Positions 16,992-27,145 of a stretch of DNA of 64,000 nt are shown here, piece by piece. The translations under genes were made by a program, and so were the position numbers. Origin of the DNA: Nonlabens ulvanivorans (GTDB lineage Bacteria > Bacteroidota > Bacteroidia > Flavobacteriales > Flavobacteriaceae); contig NZ_JPJI01000023.1 in the NCBI RefSeq assembly GCF_000732625.1, forward strand, positions 1 to 64,000, written 5' to 3'. Each line of letters starts with the position of its first letter. Position 1 is the first letter of the stretch. The notes beneath the pieces are model-generated. The model ran no database searches. It saw only the letters and a program-made list of their open reading frames with translations, and was not told the DNA's origin.

Positions 16992-17433
16992 CTATTTGCT
17001 CGTTGATCCATTCAAGAAATAATTCATCTTTATTAGAGAAAGCATTTACCGTGTTACTATCGATATCTATCTGACCTATATTTTTCCCATCTTTAAATAA
17101 TGGGATGACAACTTCACTTTTTACATGGATGCTACAGGCTATATAGTTATCCTGTGCATTAACATCATCTACTACAAAGTTTTTGTTCGAAACAGCGACT
17201 TGGCCACATATTCCTTTCCCAAAAGGAATAACTGTATGGTCTGTAGGTTCTCCCGCCTGAGACCATAGGTGTAATGTAGGTTCGGTGTCATGAGCCATAT
17301 AAAAACCTACCCAATCATAATAATCTATATTAGACTGCAGTAAATCACATACACCTTGCATTTTAAGCTGGGCTGTTAAGTCTGGATGATTTACGATTTC
17401 GGTAACTTTTGGTTTTAATGTGTCTAGTGTCAT
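16978..17433 (-). CDS. GAF-domain protein, free methionine sulfoxide reductase-like
   Basis: This 151-residue single-GAF protein is similar to fRMsr enzymes, which reduce free methionine-R-sulfoxide in the cytoplasm. Matching landmarks are WVGFYM, IPFGKGICGQVA, FVVDDVN and ACSIHVKSEVVIPL. fRMsr enzymes use cysteines in the last two segments, and both are here (GICG and ACS). The further upstream cysteine before the IPFG segment is not present (AGEPTDHTVIPFG). It may therefore use another reductant path or be a ligand-binding relative. Confidence 0.75.
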   Translation of the reverse strand: MTLDTLKPKVTEIVNHPDLTAQLKMQGVCDLLQSNIDYYDWVGFYMAHDTEPTLHLWSQAGEPTDHTVIPFGKGICGQVAVSNKNFVVDDVNAQDNYIACSIHVKSEVVIPLFKDGKNIGQIDIDSNTVNAFSNKDELFLEWINEQIASIL

Positions 17434-17503
17434 GATGTATTTTAAAAAGGTAAAATTAAGTCATGCCTTTGATTAAATATTTAACTTTGTCATAAAATAA
17501 TTA

Positions 17504-18040
17504 ATGATGAGCGCTCTACGTACCTATGTGCCGGTTTTTAAGTTTGTGGCTACTTTTGGCGTTATTTATATCGTTCTATCTTTAATTTACTATCTGTATT
17601 TACAACAGGATTATAATTCATCAAACTATCCAGATCCTGTGACTTCTCAAGTGTCGTATCAAACCCAGCAGCTGTTAAACGCTATAGGTTATGATGCCCA
17701 GATATCTAATGTGCCGCATCATCCATCGGTTTATATGTATTTAAATAAAACCGTGGTCTATCGAGTGATAGAAGGTTGTAATGCAATAAGTGTAATGATA
17801 TTATTTGTTGCTTTTATTCTTGCTTTCGCGAAAGCGTGGAAAAAAACAGCTTTCTTCATACTCTTCGGTATTACGTTCATCTATATAGTTAATCTATTCA
17901 GATTAGTAGCCCTAGCTATTATTAAAAATAAGTATCCACAGTATGATCATATTTCACATGATATATTGTTTCCAGCGGTGATCTACGGTTCTGTGATTTT
18001 ACTTTGGTTGATTTGGGTTAAAAAACTAAAACATATATGA
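17504..18040 (+). CDS. xrtF: Exosortase XrtF
   Basis: This multi-helix membrane transpeptidase of the exosortase family sorts proteins with a C-terminal PEP-CTERM-like tail in Bacteroidetes. The family catalytic residues are visible as Cys in VIEGCNAIS, Arg in NLFRLVAL and His in HISHDILFP. The 178 residues agree with the short XrtF type. The palindrome copy at 17822-17835 encodes AFAKA in a loop after a helix. The following gene overlaps by four bases (ATGA) and is the usual XrtF partner. No candidate target protein is seen in the window. Confidence 0.85.
   Translation: MMSALRTYVPVFKFVATFGVIYIVLSLIYYLYLQQDYNSSNYPDPVTSQVSYQTQQLLNAIGYDAQISNVPHHPSVYMYLNKTVVYRVIEGCNAISVMILFVAFILAFAKAWKKTAFFILFGITFIYIVNLFRLVALAIIKNKYPQYDHISHDILFPAVIYGSVILLWLIWVKKLKHI
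17822..17835. repeat. 14-bp palindrome copy 4 (inside xrtF)
   Basis: Perfect GCTTTCGCGAAAGC, in frame as AFAKA. It is the first copy to the right of the island. Confidence 0.97.
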
Positions 18041-18483
18041 TTATCTCAAGGTTTTTTTCATCAATTGTGATAATGGTTTTGATTACCTCCTTATTACTCA
18101 TACGGTTGTATGAGGTGCCTTTATTTAACGATCCTTTATATGATTATTTTCATTCAGATTTTCAATTATACGACCTTCCCAAATTAAACGTGTGGAAATT
18201 AATTGCTGGTACTAGCTTAAGATATCTACTGAATATGGTGCTTTCTCTATGGATCATATGGTTTTTGTACAAAAGAGAAAGTTATATCCATGCAGCGTTA
18301 TGGGTGTATTTGTTTGCTTACATTATATTAATGGTTGCTTTTACTTTACTTATAGATGCAGATTCTAGTTTTATGAAAATGGCATTATTTTATATCCGTC
18401 GTTTTTTAATACAGCCCATTTTATTATTCATATTGGTGGCTGGTTTTTACTTCTTAAAGACTAAAGGAAACAAACTTGTCTAG
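18037..18483 (+). CDS. Exosortase F-associated membrane protein
   Basis: This 148-residue integral membrane protein with about four helices directly follows xrtF with a four-base ATGA overlap, the arrangement seen for the exosortase-F-associated family. It includes YEVPLFNDPLYDYFHSDF after the first helix. Its exact role in the exosortase system is not known. The 3' end overlaps the convergent gene by four bases. Confidence 0.75.
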   Translation: MIISRFFSSIVIMVLITSLLLIRLYEVPLFNDPLYDYFHSDFQLYDLPKLNVWKLIAGTSLRYLLNMVLSLWIIWFLYKRESYIHAALWVYLFAYIILMVAFTLLIDADSSFMKMALFYIRRFLIQPILLFILVAGFYFLKTKGNKLV

Positions 18484-19262
18484 TATGTGCTTAAATATTC
18501 TTTTCTATATGTTGAGGCAGGATGATAAAAATATGCAACGAGTAATTCTCTATTCTCATTAAGAGCACATTCTTCCCATTCCTTTTTAATAAGCATTATT
18601 CTTATTTTTTTATCAATTTCTTTATTAAAGGGTGATATTACACCTACATAACTGATGGAATTGTCTTCAGTGAATTTTATGTTATAAAGTCCAAAATAGG
18701 CATCCGATTCTGCTAGATTTAGTTTGCCAACTTTATTAATTACATCTGTATCATTTTCAAGTGAGGAACAATTAATAGAAGATGCTTCAATTTGTTCATT
18801 GAATAAAGAAAGCGTATTAAGTGTGCCTATTAGATTCTTGTTTTCTAGCAAGAATTTAGGATCATCTTTATAAATAAAACTATTTCTATGACATGGTGTA
18901 GTGATTATTGCTCCATTAACTAATTGAGCAAAAACGATAAGTTCATCACCTGGTTTTAAGAACAGTCTGCATTTAGAATTATCACTGCTATTCCCCACTT
19001 CTTGTTGTATAAATAATGATTTTGATTCTGAACCCTTAAATATTATCGATGTGTCAAATTCAATCAAATCTTCGTTCTCTAGTCTAAAGTCAGATTCCAC
19101 GTTAGTCACTGTGACTTGTGCTATAAAATCAGCTTCTTTATAATCATTCAAAAAATGATTTTGATAGCAAACACAAGACTGTGCTTGGGATAATAAGCCG
19201 GTTAATATTAATAGTAAAACGATAAGCGTTTTACTATAGTTTTTCTGTGACAGGGATTCCAT
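18480..19262 (-). CDS. Exported TIMP/netrin-like protein
   Basis: The start chosen is the ATG at 19262 (MESLSQKNYSK), which gives a standard signal peptide ending LLSQAQS. The longer frame from 19301 would put extra residues ahead of it. The mature protein starts with CVCYQ and continues with ADFIAQVTVTNVES, then FKGSESKSLFIQQE and LKPGDELIVFAQ. This pattern resembles the N-terminal netrin/TIMP-like fold (Cys-x-Cys start). Target and function are unknown. It overlaps the 3' end of the sulfatase-like gene by about 29 bases and is the last gene of that set. Confidence 0.6.
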   Translation of the reverse strand: MESLSQKNYSKTLIVLLLILTGLLSQAQSCVCYQNHFLNDYKEADFIAQVTVTNVESDFRLENEDLIEFDTSIIFKGSESKSLFIQQEVGNSSDNSKCRLFLKPGDELIVFAQLVNGAIITTPCHRNSFIYKDDPKFLLENKNLIGTLNTLSLFNEQIEASSINCSSLENDTDVINKVGKLNLAESDAYFGLYNIKFTEDNSISYVGVISPFNKEIDKKIRIMLIKKEWEECALNENRELLVAYFYHPASTYRKEYLSTY

Positions 19263-20694
19263 TTTCATCATAATATCTATAAATACCACTTTGTGTGCCA
19301 CTTTTAATTAATTGATAACTACTATTGTCTAATTTGTTTTTTGATATTGAATCCTGAGAAAGGTAGTTGAACAGATTAGGGAATAGACTGATACTACTTT
19401 TAATTTTTTTTTGATGTGATTGAAATTCAGCAGGAGCTTTTATGGTCAGTAAAGCGCCGAATATTGCTTGATGTAACGCTATGTCATCTGTTAAATATGA
19501 ATAGCTTTCACCGGTGTAATTATATCCTACAAAGCCACCGTGGTCTGCAGCCATTATGATGATGCCTTCTGGATCTTGAGAGGTTATATAGTCTACAATG
19601 TCTTGAAGAGTAGTGTTAATGCTTTTTAAATTATCTATATATTGATTACGTTCTTTTATCGCAGAGGTGTTCTTAGCTTTAACTCCAGTGATATGTCCTG
19701 GTTCTAGAATTTCAATAAAATAAAACTGAGGTTTGTTATCTGCGGTACTAATAGCAAGTTTTAAATCATTAAAGTAATCTTTGTCTAGTTGGTAATCAGG
19801 TAAAATTGACAATTCATTTTCGTTGATATTTATACGGTCATAATAAATGTCTGGATGGTTAAGTAATAAATATCTGTGTTGTAAAATTGCTGTTGTTCTA
19901 TAGCCATTCTCTTTAAAAGTTTCTAAAACAGGGTTTTTACCCATTATAATTTGTCTCGCATTAAAAAGCTCATTATTGAAATTTTCACTGTCGTAAAAAT
20001 GATGTTGCCCTGTAAATAGAGTTGCGTTTGAAGTAAGTGTTGATGGATAATTACTGCGGTATTGATGATTAAAATTAAATCCTTTTGAGATCATGTCACT
20101 ATAAAAGCGACTATTGTCAAAGTGGTAATTATCATTAGTTAAGGAAGGCTTATTAGCGTATCCGTCAGGTTGAATATAGTAGATATTAGGTTTTATCTGA
20201 AACTCAATATTCACGAAAGGACTTTCTTTAATCCAATTCTCGTAAGTGTAGATAGATGTGAAAAGATAAAATGAGAGTTGTAAAATCCCTAGTAAACACA
20301 TCAAGAATAAAATTAATACTCCTTTTTTATAATGTTTACCTAAAAACCAACTCACTATAATAGCAATTATAGCTACTAGAATTAGCGCTTTCCATCTCCA
20401 TCCTAAATAAATTACCAGAGATAAGGAGATAGCTGTTAAGATAATTAGACTACTTGAATAAAAGACATTCTTAATTCTATCGCTTTTATTCTTTAATACA
20501 AAACTCATAAGTATCATCAGTGCGCTAGGTGCAATGATCATACTTAAAACTAGGTACAATAATTGAGTCCAAGAATTGACTAATGTATAATTGTTAGTGT
20601 ATAAATAGGTGATAGCATACATGCCAGGTAATAAACCTACCGTCCACCAGTAGTGCTTATTATTGTTAAGATAGGAAATGATCTTATCTTTCAT
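19234..20694 (-). CDS. Membrane-bound sulfatase/phosphotransferase-like protein
   Basis: About five membrane helices (residues 15-150) precede an extracytoplasmic alkaline-phosphatase-superfamily domain. QPDGYANKP (Asp177) is the first metal motif. NYPSTLTSN has a candidate nucleophile Thr or Ser at 218-219. MAADHGG near residue 390 is a second metal motif. This layout is that of LtaS/OpgB/EptA-like enzymes, which transfer phospho-groups to envelope glycans or lipids. It overlaps the methyltransferase gene by 11 bases, so they probably act on the same product. The substrate is unknown. Confidence 0.78.
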   Translation of the reverse strand: MKDKIISYLNNNKHYWWTVGLLPGMYAITYLYTNNYTLVNSWTQLLYLVLSMIIAPSALMILMSFVLKNKSDRIKNVFYSSSLIILTAISLSLVIYLGWRWKALILVAIIAIIVSWFLGKHYKKGVLILFLMCLLGILQLSFYLFTSIYTYENWIKESPFVNIEFQIKPNIYYIQPDGYANKPSLTNDNYHFDNSRFYSDMISKGFNFNHQYRSNYPSTLTSNATLFTGQHHFYDSENFNNELFNARQIIMGKNPVLETFKENGYRTTAILQHRYLLLNHPDIYYDRININENELSILPDYQLDKDYFNDLKLAISTADNKPQFYFIEILEPGHITGVKAKNTSAIKERNQYIDNLKSINTTLQDIVDYITSQDPEGIIIMAADHGGFVGYNYTGESYSYLTDDIALHQAIFGALLTIKAPAEFQSHQKKIKSSISLFPNLFNYLSQDSISKNKLDNSSYQLIKSGTQSGIYRYYDENGIPVTEKL

Positions 20695-22060
20695 TTCTTT
20701 TCATTAAAAAGAGTGTGCGATGTGTCCCTTTAATAGCTTCTTTTTTAATTATAGAAAAGTGTTTATTATAAGCTTCTTCAAAATTTACCAAATTGTAATA
20801 GTCAAACAAGTCTTTAGCATCTCTTTTGCTATTTAAAATAAACTGCACCCAACTATCTTCTCTTTCAGGAAACTCAATAATTAAATAAGGGCTCAAGGAT
20901 TTGAAAAATAAAGCACTCATTTCGAATGGTACATTGCCAGATAGAGTCATATGATGTATTAGAGCTAACGCCATACTTAAATCTGAACCGTAGTCTTGTA
21001 TGCGAGTAATAAAAGAATCTCGTTCCTGATTATGGAATCCTATACTTGCTGCAGGCTGCATTAAATCGGATACAATAGGGATGATATTAAACTCTTTATG
21101 TTTAATGCTATTTGTGTAACAGTCATTAATAGCACTCTGATCGATATCGCAAACAATTACCTGATTAGCATTAGTCAACGCCACCTTACTAAAGGTACCG
21201 TCATTTCCACCTAGATCCACAACTCTTTTTGCGTTTATATCAGCAGTCCATTTTTGTATAAATTCCTTTTTGAGATTAAAGGCCTGCTCATCATAATTAG
21301 TTTGGTCATAATAGGCACTCCATTCTGTGTTTTCTTGTAGGCTCATCTTAGAGATATGCATCTCTAGAGTCTTTAGCATTTTAATTTGTGAAACTTTGTC
21401 TAGCCCTTTGCTTTTTGAGTCATTAGACGCTTGACCTATAGTTTCATTTTTCTGTTTACCTAAAAAATGAATATGAGAATAAATCGTCGGACTCAATTTA
21501 GATTTCCATGATAATAGTTTAGAGGCCTCATCTAACGGGAAGCCATTGATACGATGCTGTAAAGACTTAAGGTAATAACTGCCGTGTCTTTGAGCGAGTA
21601 ACAATGGAGCAAAAAAGTGCTCGTTAAATTGTTTTAAACCTTTCCATGGCTCGTTATCGCGGTATCTTTCAATACTTAGAGTGTCTATGAATATAGCTTT
21701 TCCTTTATGAAATGTGATGTTGAAAGCACTAGCGTCCTTAAGTGAAAAACCATTTTCAAGTAAGAATAGTTGAATACGCAAGGTAAGTTGTGCGGCATGC
21801 TTATATGCAGTAAATGACCACTCATAAGGATAGGTGATGAAATCTAATTGATCCGGTCTTAGAATTATTTTATCTTCAGAAACACTTATCTCCTCATGCT
21901 TGATTAACCAGTTTTTATTCCATAATTGTTCGTATATACCACTGTTTTTGATAGTATTATACTCAATAAAATATGGTTGATTGATATGTCTTAAATATTC
22001 ACCTTCTTGCTTAAAAATATAACCAGAAGGATCACGATATGAAGCCGGATGCCTGAGCAT
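20684..22060 (-). CDS. Two-part protein with C-terminal SAM-dependent methyltransferase domain
   Basis: The SAM-binding glycine motif VVDLGGNDGTFS is at residues 280-291, followed by VIVCDIDQSAI. The N-terminal 200 residues contain LKDASAFNITFHKGKAIFIDTLS. To me this resembles the catalytic and metal loops of the aminoglycoside-phosphotransferase/kinase fold, but that is an inference. The gene lies between a small membrane-protein gene (two-base gap) and the sulfatase-like gene (11-base overlap). The set probably modifies an envelope molecule. Confidence 0.7.
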   Translation of the reverse strand: MLRHPASYRDPSGYIFKQEGEYLRHINQPYFIEYNTIKNSGIYEQLWNKNWLIKHEEISVSEDKIILRPDQLDFITYPYEWSFTAYKHAAQLTLRIQLFLLENGFSLKDASAFNITFHKGKAIFIDTLSIERYRDNEPWKGLKQFNEHFFAPLLLAQRHGSYYLKSLQHRINGFPLDEASKLLSWKSKLSPTIYSHIHFLGKQKNETIGQASNDSKSKGLDKVSQIKMLKTLEMHISKMSLQENTEWSAYYDQTNYDEQAFNLKKEFIQKWTADINAKRVVDLGGNDGTFSKVALTNANQVIVCDIDQSAINDCYTNSIKHKEFNIIPIVSDLMQPAASIGFHNQERDSFITRIQDYGSDLSMALALIHHMTLSGNVPFEMSALFFKSLSPYLIIEFPEREDSWVQFILNSKRDAKDLFDYYNLVNFEEAYNKHFSIIKKEAIKGTHRTLFLMKRNER

Positions 22061-22062
22061 TA

Positions 22063-22254
22063 TTAATCTTTTAAATCTTTTTCATCATACATATCGTCAA
22101 AACTTGACTCATCCGTTTTACTAGTGATTCCCAGCCAGCCCTTAATCTTTATAATTAAAGTTTTATAAAAAAGAACAAATCCTGCAAATGCAGCTATTGC
22201 TGCTTGAGCAATCATCATTCCTAAACCTGCATCGATGTAGAGTAGAGTATTCAT
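22063..22254 (-). CDS. Small membrane protein heading the methyltransferase operon
   Basis: This 63-residue protein has one or two N-terminal hydrophobic segments (about residues 5-35) and an acidic C-terminal tail (SSFDDMYDEKDLKD). It stops two bases before the methyltransferase start, so co-expression is likely. I do not recognise it. It could be a membrane anchor for the methyltransferase or sulfatase-like protein. Confidence 0.7.
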   Translation of the reverse strand: MNTLLYIDAGLGMMIAQAAIAAFAGFVLFYKTLIIKIKGWLGITSKTDESSFDDMYDEKDLKD

Positions 22255-22283
22255 ATGTGCAATATAAACTTTTATAAATCATC

Positions 22284-22318
22284 AATAAAAAAAACTGCCT
22301 TCAATTGAGAAGGCAGTT
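22284..22318 (-). terminator. Terminator of the zincin lipoprotein gene
   Basis: The stem AACTGCCTTC/GAAGGCAGTT has a short loop and is followed on the minus strand by a T-run. Confidence 0.8.
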
Positions 22319-22344
22319 CTTTATAAATGAATATAGTTTTACAC

Positions 22345-22358
22345 GCTTTCGCGAAAGC
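22345..22358. repeat. 14-bp palindrome copy 5 (intergenic)
   Basis: Perfect GCTTTCGCGAAAGC, 13 bases beyond the 3' end of the metalloprotease gene, within AGTTTTACAC and GTAAATAAAACT flanks that can also pair. Confidence 0.97.
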
Positions 22359-22371
22359 GTAAATAAAACTT

Positions 22372-24840
22372 TTACTTAGGGTCTAAAATTAAATCAATAC
22401 GTTCCACTAAATCTTCTAAATGTATTTTAGAAAGTTGGTCTCTTGTGCGGCCTATGCTTCTTTTTGCATCTGATCTTAACTGCTTTAATTCTGCACGTAC
22501 AATTGGACGTATATCACTTTGTTCAACATCTATAGAACTACCACCAAAACGACTTCTAGGCTGTTCATTATTCATAATAAATTCTAGACGCTCCACATAA
22601 GCACGTTGTAAATTACGACGGTACCTATCAATTGTCTGACCTTTAGAAAGCTCGCTAAAAATTCCTTTTCTTAAATCTTGCATCATTTCCAGAAGCCCAT
22701 AAGCACTGGTGCCATTAACCTCCTCATTTTCCATTAGACGCGCCATGCGTCCAAAGTCTAGTAAGTTGTTTAAAGTACGAACTTGTGTGCTACGTATACG
22801 TTCAATAGCACCATCAGACTCAAATTTATTAAAGATGTCTTGATCTATTAACCATTCAGGTGTGCTGAACAATTCCTTCTGTAAGAACTGCATAGCTCTT
22901 GTTTGCTTATCTCTAGAGGCATGCTCGTAAACGGCACCTTCCTGACCATATGCTTTATAGGTTTCTTTTACTCCACCAATATTACCTGTTACATGTCCCA
23001 TATATCTATTGTACTGTCCTAATACCTGACCATACATAGTCTCTAGGTTATCAAAATTCTCACCTTCTTTACCTGTCCATTTCCCTAAATTAGGAATGAT
23101 TCTTTGAAGGTTTTTAATTCCATAAGTGCTTGCTCTCATTGAGTCATCACCTAAGTCTTCAGTCTGGCTAGTGTGGTCTACAACACCAAATTGTTGACGT
23201 CCAAAACGATATACTGGATCACCTGCTTTTTCTAGAATCCATTGATCTAGGATAGTTTTCTCTTCAAGAGCTGTTTTATCCAATATAGGTTTATAACCCC
23301 ATGCAATAGAGTATTTATCATAAGGTCCTATATTAGGCATAAGGGCAACGTCACCATCGCCAGGTTGAGCGATGTAATTAAAACGTGCATAATCCATAAT
23401 AGAAGGAGCTGTACCGAACTTTTTAGTGAATTCTGGGTCTCTTAAGTCTTCTACGTTATAGGCAATTGAACTACCCATATTGTGAGGTAATCCTAATGTG
23501 TGTCCTACCTCGTGAGAGCTTACAAATCTAATGAGACGTCCCATAACAGCTTCATCAAATTCTGTAGATTGAGCATCTGGGTTGATAGCTGCTGTTTGTA
23601 CAAAGAACCAGTTTCTAAGTAAAGTCATAACGTTGTGATACCAATTAATATCTGACTCAAGGATTTCACCACTACGTGGATCTGATACGTGAGGACCATT
23701 TGCGTTAGGAATTGGAGAGGCTAGGTATCTTACCACAGAATAACGTACATCTTCTGGACTCCAATCTGGATCTTCCTCTTTAGTAGGAGCGTCTGCAGCG
23801 ATGATTGCATTTTTAAAGCCAGCAGCTTCAAATGCGACTTGCCAATCTTCAATACCTTGTTTGATATATTTTCTCCATTGTTGTGGCGTTGCAGGGTCGA
23901 TATAATAAACAATTTGTTTTTTAGGTTCCACAAGTTCGCCCGCTTTAAATTTTGCGATGTCCTCGTCTTTAACTTCTAGTCTCCATCGGTCTAAATAGCG
24001 TACTGTTTTAGTTTCTTGAGCATCTAGTCCATAGTCTTGTTGTCCTCTAGCAAACCATCCTACACGCTGGTCAAAGTAACGTCGTTTCATAGGTTCTTTA
24101 GGGAGTAATATCATCGAATTACTCATTTCTAAAGAGATTGATCCAGTACTGCTGTTAGACGGTGGAGAGCTAGCTAGATACGTTTTTACATGTCTAGATT
24201 CTATATTTAGAGGATATGATCTTAAAGTATCAATATATGAACGTTTCTCGTCTAAACGTGTGGCTTTATATCTAGTACGTGATCTTTTCGGGAACCCTAT
24301 AGACGGTACATCTTTACTGAAGAAGTCCGTTACATCAATCACAACATTGTTATTAATGCTATCTTTTTTAATAGCCTGTATAGGAAAAGAGTAGAGGATA
24401 GGTTCAAAATTTGAATTTTCTACAGCCATACTTACAGGTAAAGAGTCTGCAGCTACTACTTGATGAGATACTACTCTTAAAAGAACGTTGTCATTTTTAC
24501 GTTGCCATCTTAATGTTTCTGTATTTTGCTTTCCACCACCGAAGCCAAGTCCAGATGCTGTTTTTGCAATACGAGTTACCATTAACATCTCTCTATTAAA
24601 AAGACTGTCAGGTATTTCATAGAAGTACTTATCTTCTACTTGGTGAACGGTGAATAGTCCTTCATCACTTTTAGCACCCTTAGTAATTACCTTGGTGTAA
24701 GGTTGGATACCACCTTTTTTAGGTTTTTTCTTCTCAGCTCCTGCAGTTGCTGATTTCTTACTTGATTTTTGTGAACCACAACCAGTAGTTATAGTAGCAG
24801 CAAAAACGAGTAACGTCAATAGTTTTATTATACGCATCAT
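22372..24840 (-). CDS. Large zinc-dependent metalloprotease lipoprotein
   Basis: The N-terminus is a lipoprotein signal (LLVFAATITTGCGSQ; the cysteine would be lipidated). It is followed by a Lys/Ser-rich linker and a long body matching the Bacteroidetes DUF5117/DUF4953 zincin architecture. The metal-binding motif HEVGHTLGLPH is near residue 441, with a Met-turn-like SIMDYARFNY about 45 residues later. The 822 residues are typical. It is probably exposed on the outer membrane or periplasm and degrades peptides, and its natural substrate is unknown. A terminator lies 54 bases downstream. Confidence 0.88.
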   Translation of the reverse strand: MMRIIKLLTLLVFAATITTGCGSQKSSKKSATAGAEKKKPKKGGIQPYTKVITKGAKSDEGLFTVHQVEDKYFYEIPDSLFNREMLMVTRIAKTASGLGFGGGKQNTETLRWQRKNDNVLLRVVSHQVVAADSLPVSMAVENSNFEPILYSFPIQAIKKDSINNNVVIDVTDFFSKDVPSIGFPKRSRTRYKATRLDEKRSYIDTLRSYPLNIESRHVKTYLASSPPSNSSTGSISLEMSNSMILLPKEPMKRRYFDQRVGWFARGQQDYGLDAQETKTVRYLDRWRLEVKDEDIAKFKAGELVEPKKQIVYYIDPATPQQWRKYIKQGIEDWQVAFEAAGFKNAIIAADAPTKEEDPDWSPEDVRYSVVRYLASPIPNANGPHVSDPRSGEILESDINWYHNVMTLLRNWFFVQTAAINPDAQSTEFDEAVMGRLIRFVSSHEVGHTLGLPHNMGSSIAYNVEDLRDPEFTKKFGTAPSIMDYARFNYIAQPGDGDVALMPNIGPYDKYSIAWGYKPILDKTALEEKTILDQWILEKAGDPVYRFGRQQFGVVDHTSQTEDLGDDSMRASTYGIKNLQRIIPNLGKWTGKEGENFDNLETMYGQVLGQYNRYMGHVTGNIGGVKETYKAYGQEGAVYEHASRDKQTRAMQFLQKELFSTPEWLIDQDIFNKFESDGAIERIRSTQVRTLNNLLDFGRMARLMENEEVNGTSAYGLLEMMQDLRKGIFSELSKGQTIDRYRRNLQRAYVERLEFIMNNEQPRSRFGGSSIDVEQSDIRPIVRAELKQLRSDAKRSIGRTRDQLSKIHLEDLVERIDLILDPK

Positions 24841-24930
24841 TATAGATTTTTGGTGGCTACAAGATATTGTCTATCGGTATAATAAAATCTTAATGTAGCG
24901 TTAACAACTATTTAAAATAGAAAATAAAAA

Positions 24931-24956
24931 AAAGCCATCTCAAAAGAGATGGCTTT
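24931..24956 (-). terminator. Terminator of groL
   Basis: The stem AAAGCCATCTC/GAGATGGCTTT has a four-base loop and is followed on the minus strand by a T-run. Confidence 0.88.
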
Positions 24957-24977
24957 TTAAATATCTATGAAATGATT

Positions 24978-26657
<1,680 letters not shown>

Positions 26658-26701
26658 TTAATTAGTATTCTAATTTGAAAAATGTAATGAGTTGTGTGTT
26701 T

Positions 26702-26715
26702 CGCTTTCGCGAAAG
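26702..26715. repeat. 14-bp palindrome copy 6 (groS-groL gap)
   Basis: Perfect GCTTTCGCGAAAGC inside the groS-groL operon gap. If transcribed it would form a hairpin between the two genes. Confidence 0.97.
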
Positions 26716-26728
26716 CGTATTCGATAGA

Positions 26729-27004
26729 TTAAACGATCGCTAAAATATCGTCTTCTCGCATCATCAAATACTCAGCGCCATCTAGTTTAAGCTCTGTACC
26801 GCTATACTTACCGTAAAGTACAGTATCTCCTACTTTAACGGTCATGTCATAATCCTTCTTTCCTTTTCCTACTGCTACAACTTTTCCTTGTTGAGGTTTT
26901 TCTTTTGCAGTGTCAGGAATGTAAAGGCCAGATGCTGTTTTTTGTTCAGCTGCCATAGGCTCGATGAGCACTCTGTCTGATAAAGGTTGAATTTTTAATG
27001 CCAT
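26729..27004 (-). CDS. groS: Co-chaperonin GroES (10 kDa)
   Basis: GroES caps the GroEL chamber. The 91 residues are standard. [10 protein letters not shown], the mobile-loop region [23 protein letters not shown] and YGKYSGTEL are in order. It is the first gene of the groS-groL pair. Upstream there is a candidate promoter whose spacer contains an inverted repeat. Confidence 0.97.
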   Translation of the reverse strand: MALKIQPLSDRVLIEPMAAEQKTASGLYIPDTAKEKPQQGKVVAVGKGKKDYDMTVKVGDTVLYGKYSGTELKLDGAEYLMMREDDILAIV

Positions 27005-27043
27005 TATATTAGAATTTTAATTGATTTAATTTGAACTGCAACG

Positions 27044-27075
27044 TTCCATAAGTATGCCATTTAAAATAGCATGAC
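27044..27075 (-). promoter_or_regulatory. Candidate regulated promoter of groS-groL
   Basis: On the minus strand, TTG is followed after 20 bases by TACTTATG, one mismatch from TAnnTTTG. The spacer holds the imperfect palindrome ATGCTATTTTAAATGGCAT (27054-27072), well placed for a repressor. Confidence 0.4.
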
Positions 27076-27091
27076 AAAACATCATAAAAAA

Positions 27092-27120
27092 AAATATCCA
27101 ACCGGTATGGTTGGATATTT
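27092..27120 (-). terminator. Terminator of the miaB-secG operon
   Basis: The stem AAATATCCAACC/GGTTGGATATTT is followed on the minus strand by a T-run, 26 bases past the secG stop. Confidence 0.85.
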
Positions 27121-27145
27121 TGTCAGTATTGAAATGTCGTAATGA

